DNA from: Riptortus pedestris
Taxonomy: Eukaryota; Arthropoda; Insecta; Hemiptera; Alydidae
Direction: 5' to 3'
Assembly: GCA_019009955.1 (NCBI GenBank)
Contig: CM032228.1
Location: 221,191,001-221,255,000 of the forward strand
Length of the DNA stretch: 64,000 nt
Below the pieces are notes generated by a model. The model was not told the DNA's origin and did not search any database. It saw only the letters and a list, made by a program, of their open reading frames with translations. A program made the translations under genes and the position numbers. Of this stretch, positions 35,691 through 45,435 are shown piece by piece. The stretch's first letter is position 1. Each line of letters begins with the position of its first letter.

Positions 35691-36279
35691 CAAAATTAAG
35701 TACATAAAGAGTGATTTTGGACATTTAACATTCGTTCCTCCTAATGTTTGAATAAATTTTATTAAACGAGGCTTTGCATCGAGTCTCAAAAATTTAATTT
35801 TTAGTTGTTCTTTAAGGAATATGTCCATGAGCCAATCCAAACTAAATGACTTAAAAGAAGCCAGAAGAAGAAGGAAGGTTTTATGGTAAAAGAAAGAAGA
35901 AACTATGCATAAATTCCAATTTATGTAAAATACTTATAATTTATCAGGATCTAAATCCTGCCTAATCGCTATGTCATGGCGCTTTTTAATAAAGTGTGTC
36001 AATCAAATAAAGCAAGCAAGGAAAGAACGGAGGAGAAAATGACTTCCTACGCTTAAATAATAAACGGGATAAAAAGGAAAGTTGGAAGTGCGGGGAGGGG
36101 GCAACATTGAGTTGTACGAAAAATATTAAAAGAAAAAGAATCAAATTGCTCAAGCCTGTCTTTAAATTTTAATAATTTACAAAGACTTTCATTAACATTT
36201 CTAGAAAAAAACAAACAACTAATAATGCTTTTCTACTATTGGCCCACTTCAAAATATTCCTAAAGAATTAATCTAATTA
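35691..36279. other. unassigned DNA
   Basis: No family recognised; purine-rich at 35850-36100. Confidence 0.45.
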
Positions 36280-36425
36280 ATTATTTATTTACTAGCGTCC
36301 ACTTTATCCTTAGGGGGTTTAGAGGAGAGGATTTCGAAAATCCAATATATCTCAGTCGTATCGAAAAATTTTATAAAACCAATATTATTGAAAATATAAT
36401 GTTCTATTAATATCGATATAGTCAT
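36280..36425. repeat. SINE tail and Helentron-like fragment junction
   Basis: 36280-36312 is a minus SINE tail ('tttactagcgtccactttat'). 36313-36425 is a plus Helentron-like interior fragment ('gggggtttagaggagaggat', 'cagtcgtatcgaaaa'). Neither has intact ends. Confidence 0.6.
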
Positions 36426-36439
36426 CACAAAATAAAAAA

Positions 36440-36923
36440 GTCCGTCACGCAGGGGCTGCGTAAACTAAGCAGATTTCCCACGTGAAGTGATACAGTAGAT
36501 AAATCTGCCCAATAACAACTGTTGTAGTAAGGTATCTCTAAACCTATTCAAGAGAGACGAGTAGTTATGGAAACGGCCAACAGAGCTCTCGGCGGAACGT
36601 CCCGAACATAGCCGACCCCTGCCGATCATACACAGAATACAAATGCAAATATCTCGGTTAATATTCAAGATAGGGAACCAATATATAGAACAATATTTAT
36701 AGTAAATTTAATTTGCAATAAGATTGATTCAATACAATTTTTCGATCCGACGCATAATAAGGGTGATATTTCGAATTTTCAAAAATCCCCCTTCTAAACC
36801 CCCCCCTCTTGGTGGTCCGATTTCAGCCATTAACGAACTTAATCTTTCTTTTTACATAAAACGATTAAATTTCGAGTTTGGTAACGATCAAACAAAAATT
36901 GCGACCGCTAGAGCGTTAACAGA

Positions 36924-36993
<70 letters not shown>

Positions 36994-37113
36994 GAACGGA
37001 CCTCATTTTCGTCATCCCCTGGGTAGGATCGATGAACATATGAAGAAATTTTTTGAAACTCGCGTCATGAGTACGACCTCAATAGCTGATTTCCATTAAG
37101 GGAAATCTGCTAA
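36440..37113 (-). mobile_element. Helentron-like element, intact, first subfamily
   Basis: A5 then GTCCGTCACGCAGGGGCTGCG at the left; the right end is GGGAAATCTGCTAA. The 20-bp palindrome has one change ('ttccattaag'). Contains a TA tract at 36928-36986 and the 'gagctctcggcgg' interior. Confidence 0.9.
36928..36986. repeat. (TA)n microsatellite inside element
   Basis: About 59 bp of TA at the standard position. Confidence 0.95.
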
Positions 37114-37311
37114 TAAGAAAATATATCATGAAACGTCTTATTCCAAGCAAAAATACTAATTGTTTTCAACTGGCCATTATTAAGTAAGATAAATGCAAGT
37201 AGTTAGTGTCAATCAATTAAGATTTTATTGTCCGCACACTTATAATCATTGGAATTTTCTTTTGGAAACAGAGAATATATGCTGAGTTGAGTTGAGTAGT
37301 GTGTATCAATC

Positions 37312-37364
37312 CAACATGTGGGAAGTCTGCGAAGTTTATACAGCCCCTGCGTGAAAGGCTTTTT
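37312..37364 (+). mobile_element. Helentron-like 3' end fragment
   Basis: 'catgtgggaagtctgcgaag', 'cagcccctgcgtgaaaggc', then TTTTT. Only the right terminus; upstream sequence is not recognisably the same element. Confidence 0.65.
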
Positions 37365-38530
37365 ATATACTATTTCTCGTTATATAATTCTATATAAATT
37401 ACATAATAAAATTATCATTAATAAGAAAAACCTTTTACATTATAAAATGTCTCTTACACATTTTCATGGAAATTTAATATCGTTTATACCTGTCTAAAAT
37501 AATTTAAAGGAAATTTTAAGAGACCCATGGGGGCTATGTTCCACAGTTATCTGTGATAAATCGCGTTCATACGTTGAAAGATTATCCCCGATTTTATTCT
37601 TACTATACGATGCTTATCAACAAATTTACATCCGTAAATTAAAATTACATACTTCTATCTGTTTGTGAATGGTGATTTTAATAAAGATCTGCGTGCTTGT
37701 TGAAATAATTATATCATCGAAGTAGATATGAGAAGAGGCTCAACCAAAATAAACAATAGTTCTCTATTATGTTCTTTTTTGCAAACTCTGGGTTCTTTTC
37801 CGTACTGTTAGTTTTATTTATTGAACGGATAAACATTTTCGCAATAAACTCAAACAGAATTCATTAATCACTGAATAATGAACAGAGTTTTATGCTTCAC
37901 CCACGGGACGGTTGTAATCTCTGTTCGATTGACTCGGGGCGGCCTATTTCCTGGAAACAATTATTTGTTGTTAATACAATGTTTTTCAGTAATTTGCCTT
38001 CTCCTCGATCCAATAAATGGGATGGGCGATAGAGCTGCATTTGGACGGAACGGACACACTCCTGACCCTTTTCCTCTGCGAGGGCTTTTAATCAGGGCAA
38101 TTGATTAAGGATCGGGGTTTCGACTGCGCTTTTTGCTACAACTCTTCCAGTTACTCCTCTCTCTTTCATTTATCTCTTCGCCGCACCAGTTTTTCTGTCC
38201 AACAGTTCCCCAGATTTTATTGTTATTGTATTCAGTTTGAACCCTCTTTAACTGTTGTTGATATTTATAAGGTGTAGTCAGTTTTTGATGCTTGTGGTCA
38301 ATGTTAATGAAAGATACTTTAGTCTGGGTCATTATTTCGAGATGTTTATTTTCTCTCCCACGATGCTGTTAAAAGGTAATACATTATGTATACTGCAAAT
38401 TACTATTGTTAAGTGACGTGTATTTGTTGTTTGTACCTACCGTGATTAGAATAACTTAAATAATAAAATTAATCTTTGATTGTATTTACAATTAAAAAGC
38501 AAACTGATTATAAACTTCCTATTTCTCAAG
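37365..38530. other. apparently single-copy DNA
   Basis: No window repeat is present. 37880-38230 is less AT-rich and has homeodomain-like TAAT/ATTA cores ('ttttaatcagggcaattgat'). A plus frame at 37878-38108 has no known domain. Could be conserved non-coding DNA or an unrecognised exon. Confidence 0.4.
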
Positions 38531-38927
38531 GTCATTTATTGCATGTTTTGCCAAAGACTTACAAGTTCATATATTCAATACATTCGTGTATATATATATA
38601 ATCATTTTATAACATTATTCTCTTATTAGATATATGTGCATATTACATAGATGTTATAATAAGTATAAATTTTATTAGAAATATGTATAAAACTTGTATT
38701 TAGTGAATTCGTTATTGATATAAGTTATATTAGCTCAAAATATTATAAATGCCAAAAATGTTGTTTTAATATTACATATGTTTTGAATTTTATATTACAG
38801 TATAAAAAACTATGTATTTATACATCCATTCTTTTTGCATCATGCATGCTTTGCAATGGCAATTGCAATCATAGATGTATTTTAGAAGTTATTCAAGTCT
38901 TGGTAGATAGAAACAACATATTCCACA

Positions 38928-38958
<31 letters not shown>

Positions 38959-39020
38959 ATGTAGTAGCTTTTTGCAGCCCTGAGGAAGTCAAAATAAAAT
39001 TCTCTAAATATAAAACCACC
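38531..39020 (+). mobile_element. Penelope-like terminal region, degenerate
   Basis: 38970-39010 reads 'gcagccctgaggaagtcaaa', 'ataaaattctctaaatata', the same arrangement as 63096-63135. The 'CTGAnGAAG' core has A to G and the 'TTCTCGAAA' part has lost G. A TA tract is at 38934-38958. The upstream part is only AT-rich. Confidence 0.45.
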
Positions 39021-41597
39021 ACACCATCGATATATATGAATATCTGTGGGATCCTTAATTTAAATCAGCACATTATCTTTATTATTTATAATTTCATATT
39101 GAGTCTATTTCCTAAAAAGTCTTATTGCAATATTTAAAGAACAATTTTGCATTGAAAATAAAAATGGTCAAAATTGAAGGTATTTTGAAGGTTTTTTTCA
39201 CTAAAAGACTTCAGCTATACCTCTCTATCTCGGAGGATTTTTTGGTGTTTTAACAAAGTAATATGCCTGATTTGCCCTTATTTTAATAGTAAATCTATAG
39301 TTTCCTATCATATCAAATTCATCTTATGCAAAGCATGCATCAGATCTGTATTATCGAATGACCAAATATTATATCAGAAACCAAATACAGAAAGCTACGA
39401 ACAACCCAAAACAAATGTCAGAGAACATTGGATGGAATTTTAGACTTACCCATGACAAAGGCATACTGTGTACTTGAACTATCAAGTTCTAATAATTTTG
39501 CAAACTGAAAAAGGGCCCGCTTGTTATACTATTGATTATGGTGACGAGCAGTTTGAGTACTCGGATATATGTATAAAAATAAACCTACTAGATAAAAACA
39601 CAAAATTTGTATAAACCTGCTAATATACAAACCTTATTATAATTCTTATTTATTTACATTACACATGTACCATGTAAATTTACAATATTAACAATAAATA
39701 CATATTTTATGTTAATTAACTGTGTTTTAATATGGCAAATAAAAGTACTACTAAATTACTGATTAATCAGAATTTAATGAAATTACATAAAGCATTTTAA
39801 AAGCCTTGACTCATTTAATTACATTTATTCAGATACTGAGTTTTACAAACGTGTTGTATTGGTTGTGTATGTTTTCGTGATTGAGACATTATAACAACCG
39901 GTCGTGCTTCAGAATATTTGTGTCATAAAAGATGATTCATGGAGATCACTGTTCGCTCAAAAAAGGTTATTGAACCCTCTCAGTCAGGAGATGTAGAATC
40001 GATGAAGATCCGAAAGCAAAATTTGTTAATGGTGATAATTTTCTATGAATGTGTCTTATTTTTTACACCATTACTTGATATAGAGCAATGGATAATTCTT
40101 ATGGTATAAACAATTAAGGAAATAATATTTATTATTGTGGCAACATTCATTATTGTGGTTTAATTCGAATTTGGTCCTTAAAAATAAATTTTAATATTTA
40201 AAATATAGGGTACTCAATAAAAAAATTGTAATTGAGATGGTTTTCTGTAGGATTACTAGTTGAACCCTTGAAACTTAGAATTTTTAAATGTAATTTTTGA
40301 TTTATAGTATTTTGACTTCATTAAGCTGATCAGTTATTATACTCCGTTGTGCACTATTGCAAGGTGAGATTGAGGGGTGATAATTGATTTAAGTATTACG
40401 ATTTTTGAAATTTTTTGTTTATATACGAATTTGATAGGGAAGCCGAGAACTAACAGTAGACTGGTATAGAGAAGTGTATTGCATTGTATATAGTCCATTG
40501 TAAAAATATATTTCTCTTGTGGAGAATGTTTTATGAGTAGGAGCGGTAACAAATGGATTTGTATGAGGTCGGTGGGGATAAATGGTGTTGCCTAGAGGTG
40601 TGGATTGGGAGAAGACAGAGTACCCCAATCATAAAATCAATCCCAGTTCTGTCTAATGGAGCAGAAAACACCTCCTTCCACCGCCGATAGCCAAAGGCCC
40701 AATATGTTTCCAACTGCCGCATAATTCATACTCATAACCCCGTCTACCTTTAATTCCTTAAATCCTTTTTTTTTTTTTTAATTTTTTAAATTTTAATTTT
40801 AAATTGATGAATGCATTAAATAGTATGTACTACACACGATGAAAATACAACTTGTATTTAAAAGCTTGTGATTCAATAGTAATGACTGCGGACTGAACAC
40901 GGGCAAATTTAATACAGCAAAATATGCTTAGCTCACTGATCGGTGATCCTAATCATATTTTGAATCAAATTTACTGTTCATGAAGTCTACGAATCCGTAT
41001 TTGAATCACCCGAATGTTTTGCTCTCACGTTTTTTTTTTCTATATTTAATTAGTTGAGCCAAAAATGTTCTGAATATATTGAGGAAATAACACTTGACCT
41101 GCCTGGTCGAGTAATTTTACAATCTACTTGCTCTTTCAATAAGGGTTTAGGCTGAATATACAGGATTAAGTAAGGGTTTTCGTAGATAATTTACAAATAA
41201 TAAATAAGTATATATCTTTGAATCTATTTCTTTTGAAAATAAGTTATTTGTCTCGCCTCTAGTATTATACTGTCTTTACAATACTGAATTTGGTAGAGTG
41301 AATTAGCTTTATTAAAGCTAGATTCAAGCTCTATAAACGGCATTCAGAAATTGATTCTTTCTAGTTCCTGCTGTGCTACATTTTAGCTCTTTCTCTGACG
41401 AGAGGTACAAGTGACCACCTTGCTCTCCCACTAACTCTTCAGATATTGACACACACTCTCGCACAAAAATGTATATAGTATTTTCCGTCCAAGCTTGAAG
41501 TACCCAGTCGTTTTTCATATGGTACATAATTTTCGGAAGACTGAGAAAACATTACGTTCCTGGTTTTGTCAGAATGGATCTGTTAGGGACGATAAGA
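39021..41597. other. unassigned DNA
   Basis: AT-rich. 40340-40740 is less so, with overlapping minus-strand frames (40337-40722) lacking known domains. A T13 run lies at about 40767. No repeat from the window was recognised. Confidence 0.45.
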
Positions 41598-41925
41598 AGT
41601 GCGGCACGCAAGGGTTGAGTAAAGGAGGTAGATTTTCCGCCTAATGCAATAAAGTTCTGGTGACATCTTCGGCCTATCTTAGTGACTTATTTGTTAAGTG
41701 AAAATCAAATGATGCTAATCTTGCACTTAATGTTCTAGTTAGAGCAAACGTGTATTTTGTAGAAAAATTGAGTTTTAAAAACATTAGTAATACACCATTT
41801 TTCGATGACGACACATAATAAGGGAGATATTAGGAGTATATGATAAAAAATTTCAGCCATTAACGGCTATGATCTTTGTTTTGAATGAAATGGTTAATTC
41901 TCGAGAAATCATTGAAAAGAGAAAT
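41598..41925 (-). mobile_element. old Helentron-like copy, truncated
   Basis: 'gtgcggcacgcaagggttga' at the left end, 'tttttcgatgacgacacata' and 'tttcagccattaacggctat' in family order. The right end is not found. Confidence 0.6.
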
Positions 41926-42049
41926 ATTTCCCTTCATATTTAAACTACAAATTTTCATTGGGACACTAATTTCTGAACCTGTACTGTGGAATGGGCCGCG
42001 ACAGGTCTAGATGAATTTAATATCTGATTTTGGTAAAATTAAAGCAAAT

Positions 42050-42064
42050 ACCTATGACTTCGAC
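42050..42064 (+). repeat. target-site duplication, left
   Basis: ACCTATGACTTCGAC, identical to 42512-42526. Confidence 0.85.
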
Positions 42065-42511
42065 ATTGTGTAGCCATCCGAAATGTGGCAACAATGCAGG
42101 AGGCACCTAGCCATTTCAGCCTTAATCCAACCTACACCTATCCAACACCTCTCTGGAACATAAAGAGTCGCAAAGATGGACTTGCGATCCTACGGAAGAA
42201 ACAATCTCTACTAACCAGCTCCCACACGAAGGACACATGTACCAGTTTCCTGGCCTATCGTCTTCGTGCTTTGAACACACGACCACTACGTCTATGACCG
42301 GCAGTGAAGGCAAGCCTTCACTCCGGACACCACCCAGCCCGTAGTTCAAATTGAGTAAGCCGCTAGAAACTTACCCCATTAAGGCCAGAATGATCCCCGG
42401 CCCGGAACAGTAAAGCCGGCTAAGGACCTACTGTTCCTACGGTTCCCCTACCCAAGGGCTACACAGCGAGGACTTACTGCTGCCACTGGGAAGGGCCGGC
42501 CCCGTGCCGGG
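42065..42511. mobile_element. GC-rich 447-bp insertion, class unknown
   Basis: Flanked by an exact 15-bp direct repeat, as expected for LINE-machinery retroposition. Much richer in GC than its surroundings. Contains self-complementary parts, e.g. AGTGAAGGC-AA-GCCTTCACT at 42303-42322, GGAACAGTAA-type arms near 42402-42435 and 'gggccggccccg' near the right end. The minus strand has an open frame (42122-42349) with CPSCGSWL and HLCDSLC, a cysteine pattern of uncertain meaning. No poly-A. It could be a SINE, a LINE fragment or a retroposed structured RNA. Confidence 0.6.
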
Positions 42512-42526
42512 ACCTATGACTTCGAC
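42512..42526 (+). repeat. target-site duplication, right
   Basis: Second copy of ACCTATGACTTCGAC. Removing the insertion and one copy gives a continuous AT-rich site. Confidence 0.85.
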
Positions 42527-42559
42527 AGAAATATATTTATGTATTACTTAGGTGTGTCG

Positions 42560-42700
42560 CAATTAAAGCGATTCACTCTTCAAGGGAGATAAAGCACCAG
42601 AAAAAAAGTCTGGCTGCTCACGGAACGTGTGTAGCTAAGGGCTGAGGTTCGAATCAACAGGCAGAAATTAGACTGGAAACTAAATAAATAAAGTTACAGA
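42560..42700 (+). repeat. SINE-like sequence
   Basis: 'agctaagggctgaggttcga' carries a B-box-like GGTTCGAATCA, followed by 'ggcagaaattag' and 'actaaataaataaa'. Related at best distantly to the main SINE. Confidence 0.35.
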
Positions 42701-43105
42701 AATAATGAAAGCATCTAACAGAATCTATTATCTTTTATTCGTCAAAAATAATCCACCATCATAGTTATATATAGTTTTAAATTATTATTTATTTTTTTAA
42801 CCTTATTTATTTCTTTTATTCTCTATATTTTTTTTAATATTCTTATTATATATTTGCTTGCTTAATTTTTGCCGCAAACTTATTAATTTTATTTCACTAA
42901 CTTTTAGTTCTATTTTTTTTTAATGTGACTGATGATTTAGCTGTGTTGTCAGCAACTCACCATCGGTGAGCAGTCACACTTAATTCTTTAATGAAGTATT
43001 TTTCTTCTCTCATCTCTCCTCCTTTACAGTGTTAACTGGCTGTGCTCAGCTGTCTACGGTTGTATGTCGAAGCTCTACTACAATGAACTCAGAAGACTAT
43101 TATTG
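42701..43105. other. flank of LTR element
   Basis: T-rich. A hairpin at about 42924-42982 pairs 'tgtgactg' with 'cagtcaca' around 'ctcaccatcggtgag'. No coding signal. Confidence 0.45.
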
Positions 43106-43109
43106 GTCG
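43106..43109 (+). repeat. 4-bp target-site duplication, left
   Basis: GTCG, repeated at 49457-49460. The length fits Ty3/Gypsy-type integrases. Confidence 0.75.
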
Positions 43110-43862
43110 TGTAATGAAATTGACATTACATTACATAAGCCCATTATAAATGGCCATATATTTTATATTCTGAGTATTCCCAGCACAGAGCACATTAAGA
43201 TTATTATGTATGAATGCTTAAATGTATTGTTTTTACCTTTAAATAAGAATTATATCCAATTTAGAGTGAAGTCACCATGTGCTCTAGCATTTTCATAGAT
43301 AACGCCGATGGATTTTGATAATAACATTCACAGCTCTTAACGTCGGTACACTAAGTAATAATACGGATGAATTTCGATAATTAATTCACGTTAAATGCAC
43401 TTTTTGAGCGTATTTCGATCGGCAGTTCAAAGTTCACTCCCGGATTAACCCTATAAAAGGACCCCTCTTGCGGAGGATTAAGTCAGTCATATTCGGCATC
43501 CTCTGGAAGGGAGATCTTGCTTCTCGTCCGTCCGTTAATCCTTCAGCTTGTTCCTGCCTGCCTAAGCTACACTATCTCTCACGGCTAAGTCAGCACTTCT
43601 ATTAAACAGCTAAGTCTTTTTATTGTAATATAGACTAAGTATTATTAAGTGTCCCCCATTATATTTATAAAGGTGCCTTTTCATTTTAATCATTAATATT
43701 TATAATTGGAGAATATTTTTATTATAAATAAATTTATATATATTTGAATTTGGACTTGAGTCGATTGTTGGTGGCCCTTCCTAAATTCTTGTTAGTGGTT
43801 TGGTTGTGGGATTTTTTATATATTTCAGCTTCCACTGCTTATCACGCAGCCAGATCGCAACA
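43110..43862 (+). repeat. 5' LTR
   Basis: 753 bp, TG...CA boundaries. Contains a TATA box (43452), an Inr-like TCAGTC about 30 bases downstream, and AATAAA near 43727. The left end has a short inverted repeat, TGTAATG..CATTACA. Confidence 0.95.
43452..43459 (+). promoter_or_regulatory. TATA box of 5' LTR
   Basis: TATAAAAG, followed about 30 bases later by 'aagtcagtcatattcgg', a plausible initiator. It would drive the genomic RNA. Confidence 0.65.
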
Positions 43863-43864
43863 AG

Positions 43865-43876
43865 TGGTAGCAGAGC
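43865..43876 (+). promoter_or_regulatory. primer-binding site, tRNA-iMet
   Basis: TGGTAGCAGAGC two bases after the LTR. TGG pairs with the CCA tail, and the rest complements the 3' acceptor strand of animal initiator methionine tRNA (CTCTGCTA). Used to prime minus-strand synthesis. Confidence 0.8.
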
Positions 43877-44157
43877 GTGGTTCTCAACTTTTTTTTGAGA
43901 AGCCACAATAATTTTTGGTCTCACTACTATCTGTAGCTGAACCTTTTCTATCGGCATATTTATTTTTATTATACGCTACGTAATTTATCGAGCGTCTGCC
44001 GATTAGCGTATACATCGCTAAATTTATATTTTATATTAAATTTTTTATAAATTAATTTTTTACCCAGTTTAGAGTAATTGGGGTTTTAGGAAGGTTAAAT
44101 AATTTAAATTTTTGTTGTCCTGTTGTTGTGTCCACCGTCTCCTTTTCTTTTTTCATC

Positions 44158-45435
44158 ATGGATGCCGATCAACAAAATATGACTGCACAGGATCAACACC
44201 ACCAAATCAACGACTCTAGTTTAAGTGCTGAAGGTATAGAAAAATTAGTCGAATTGCAACTTGAAAAAAAGTTATTAGAATTTAAATCAGAATTTCATTC
44301 TTATTTTACCAAGCTTACGGAGTGCTTAGGGGGCATGCTGGAGTGTGCGGGGACCTTTTCTAAAATATTTGAGGCACCAACAAATATTCCCCATGATAAT
44401 GCCCTTCCTAGTATTTCTAGACAGCCAACCCAATTTGAAGAGAAGGCATCTACTCCAGCTAGAGGTTACACTTTTATCCAGGATACATTTAGGATTTCAG
44501 AGCCTGTTAAAAAATTACCCCCATATTTCGACTCCCTATTAAATAATGTACCCACTTTGAGGACTAGCGACCCTCATTCTATCTTAGAATTTTTGGAGGC
44601 ACTTTACGAGATTAATAAATTAAAGCCCACCTGGTTTGATAAAATTTTTGAAAGACTGACATTTTCCCAGCCTCAGGCAGTTTTGAAGCATTTATTAACT
44701 TCGCCCAATTTAACGTTTGAAAAAGTGAGGGACACACTTTTGTCAAACACTACGCCTCGTACTAGACTACAGTACAAAATTGATTATATCTATAGGCAAC
44801 AAAAGGCTGGGGAACCATTCCGAGAATATGCGGACCATGTAATTAAATATTCAGAAATTTTGAAATTTGAAAATGAAAGTGAAATAATTGAAATAATATT
44901 AGAAAATGCTAATGACCGAACACGATCATTTTTTACATTTAATACTATTCCTTCAACATTCAGGGAATTAAATTTATTAATTGATAGAGTAGAGAAATTA
45001 GAATTAAATGCTAAACAGTATGCATCAAGTAATAATTTTGTGGAAAATAGGTCTGCGTCGCACAGACCATATAGCGACTCAAATGCTGCCCGGAATAGGA
45101 ACTATAATAGATACAGTCATAATAATAATAATAATAACAAAAATAATTATTATAGACACAATTTTCCTGACAGAAACCAGGATCGGGGCAGAGATAGACC
45201 AAACTATCATAGGGAGCAGTCAAAGTCTCCTACATCTCCACCTAAAAAGACCCAGGTTAGGTGGAACACAAAGTTTAAACCCCAAGAAAGATTAAATTAT
45301 ATGGCACCACCACAGGTGATTTATTTACCGGCTCCTCCAGTCCAGCAAAAATATCGAGGATTTAAGAAGAAAAAATTTAAATCCAAGGAGGAGCCCAAAC
45401 GGGCTGTTAAGCCCAATGGGGCATCTAATAACTAA
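44158..45435 (+). CDS. gag: Gag (capsid-nucleocapsid) protein, 425 aa
   Basis: Start chosen at the ATG at 44158 (context ATCATGG; protein starts MDADQQNMTAQD). The open frame extends 10 codons upstream without an ATG. Residues about 30-60 are charged and likely helical (VELQLEKKLLEFKSEF). About 110-290 resemble the Ty3/Gypsy capsid fold region: PWFD-like TWFDKIFERL, RLQYKIDYIYRQQKAGEPF, REYADHVIKYSEIL and TFRELNLLIDRVEKLE. The C-terminus has Asn/Arg-rich RNRNYNRYSHNNNNNN and a Lys-rich tail (YRGFKKKKFKSKEEPKR) but no CCHC zinc knuckle, so RNA binding would rely on basic residues. Frame intact to TAA. Assembles particles and packages RNA, by family analogy. Confidence 0.85.
   Translation: MDADQQNMTAQDQHHQINDSSLSAEGIEKLVELQLEKKLLEFKSEFHSYFTKLTECLGGMLECAGTFSKIFEAPTNIPHDNALPSISRQPTQFEEKASTPARGYTFIQDTFRISEPVKKLPPYFDSLLNNVPTLRTSDPHSILEFLEALYEINKLKPTWFDKIFERLTFSQPQAVLKHLLTSPNLTFEKVRDTLLSNTTPRTRLQYKIDYIYRQQKAGEPFREYADHVIKYSEILKFENESEIIEIILENANDRTRSFFTFNTIPSTFRELNLLIDRVEKLELNAKQYASSNNFVENRSASHRPYSDSNAARNRNYNRYSHNNNNNNKNNYYRHNFPDRNQDRGRDRPNYHREQSKSPTSPPKKTQVRWNTKFKPQERLNYMAPPQVIYLPAPPVQQKYRGFKKKKFKSKEEPKRAVKPNGASNN

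Noticed and set aside
44345..45295. Other frames overlapping gag on both strands
   Set aside because: Shadows of the gag frame caused by its Asn-rich and AT-rich codons.
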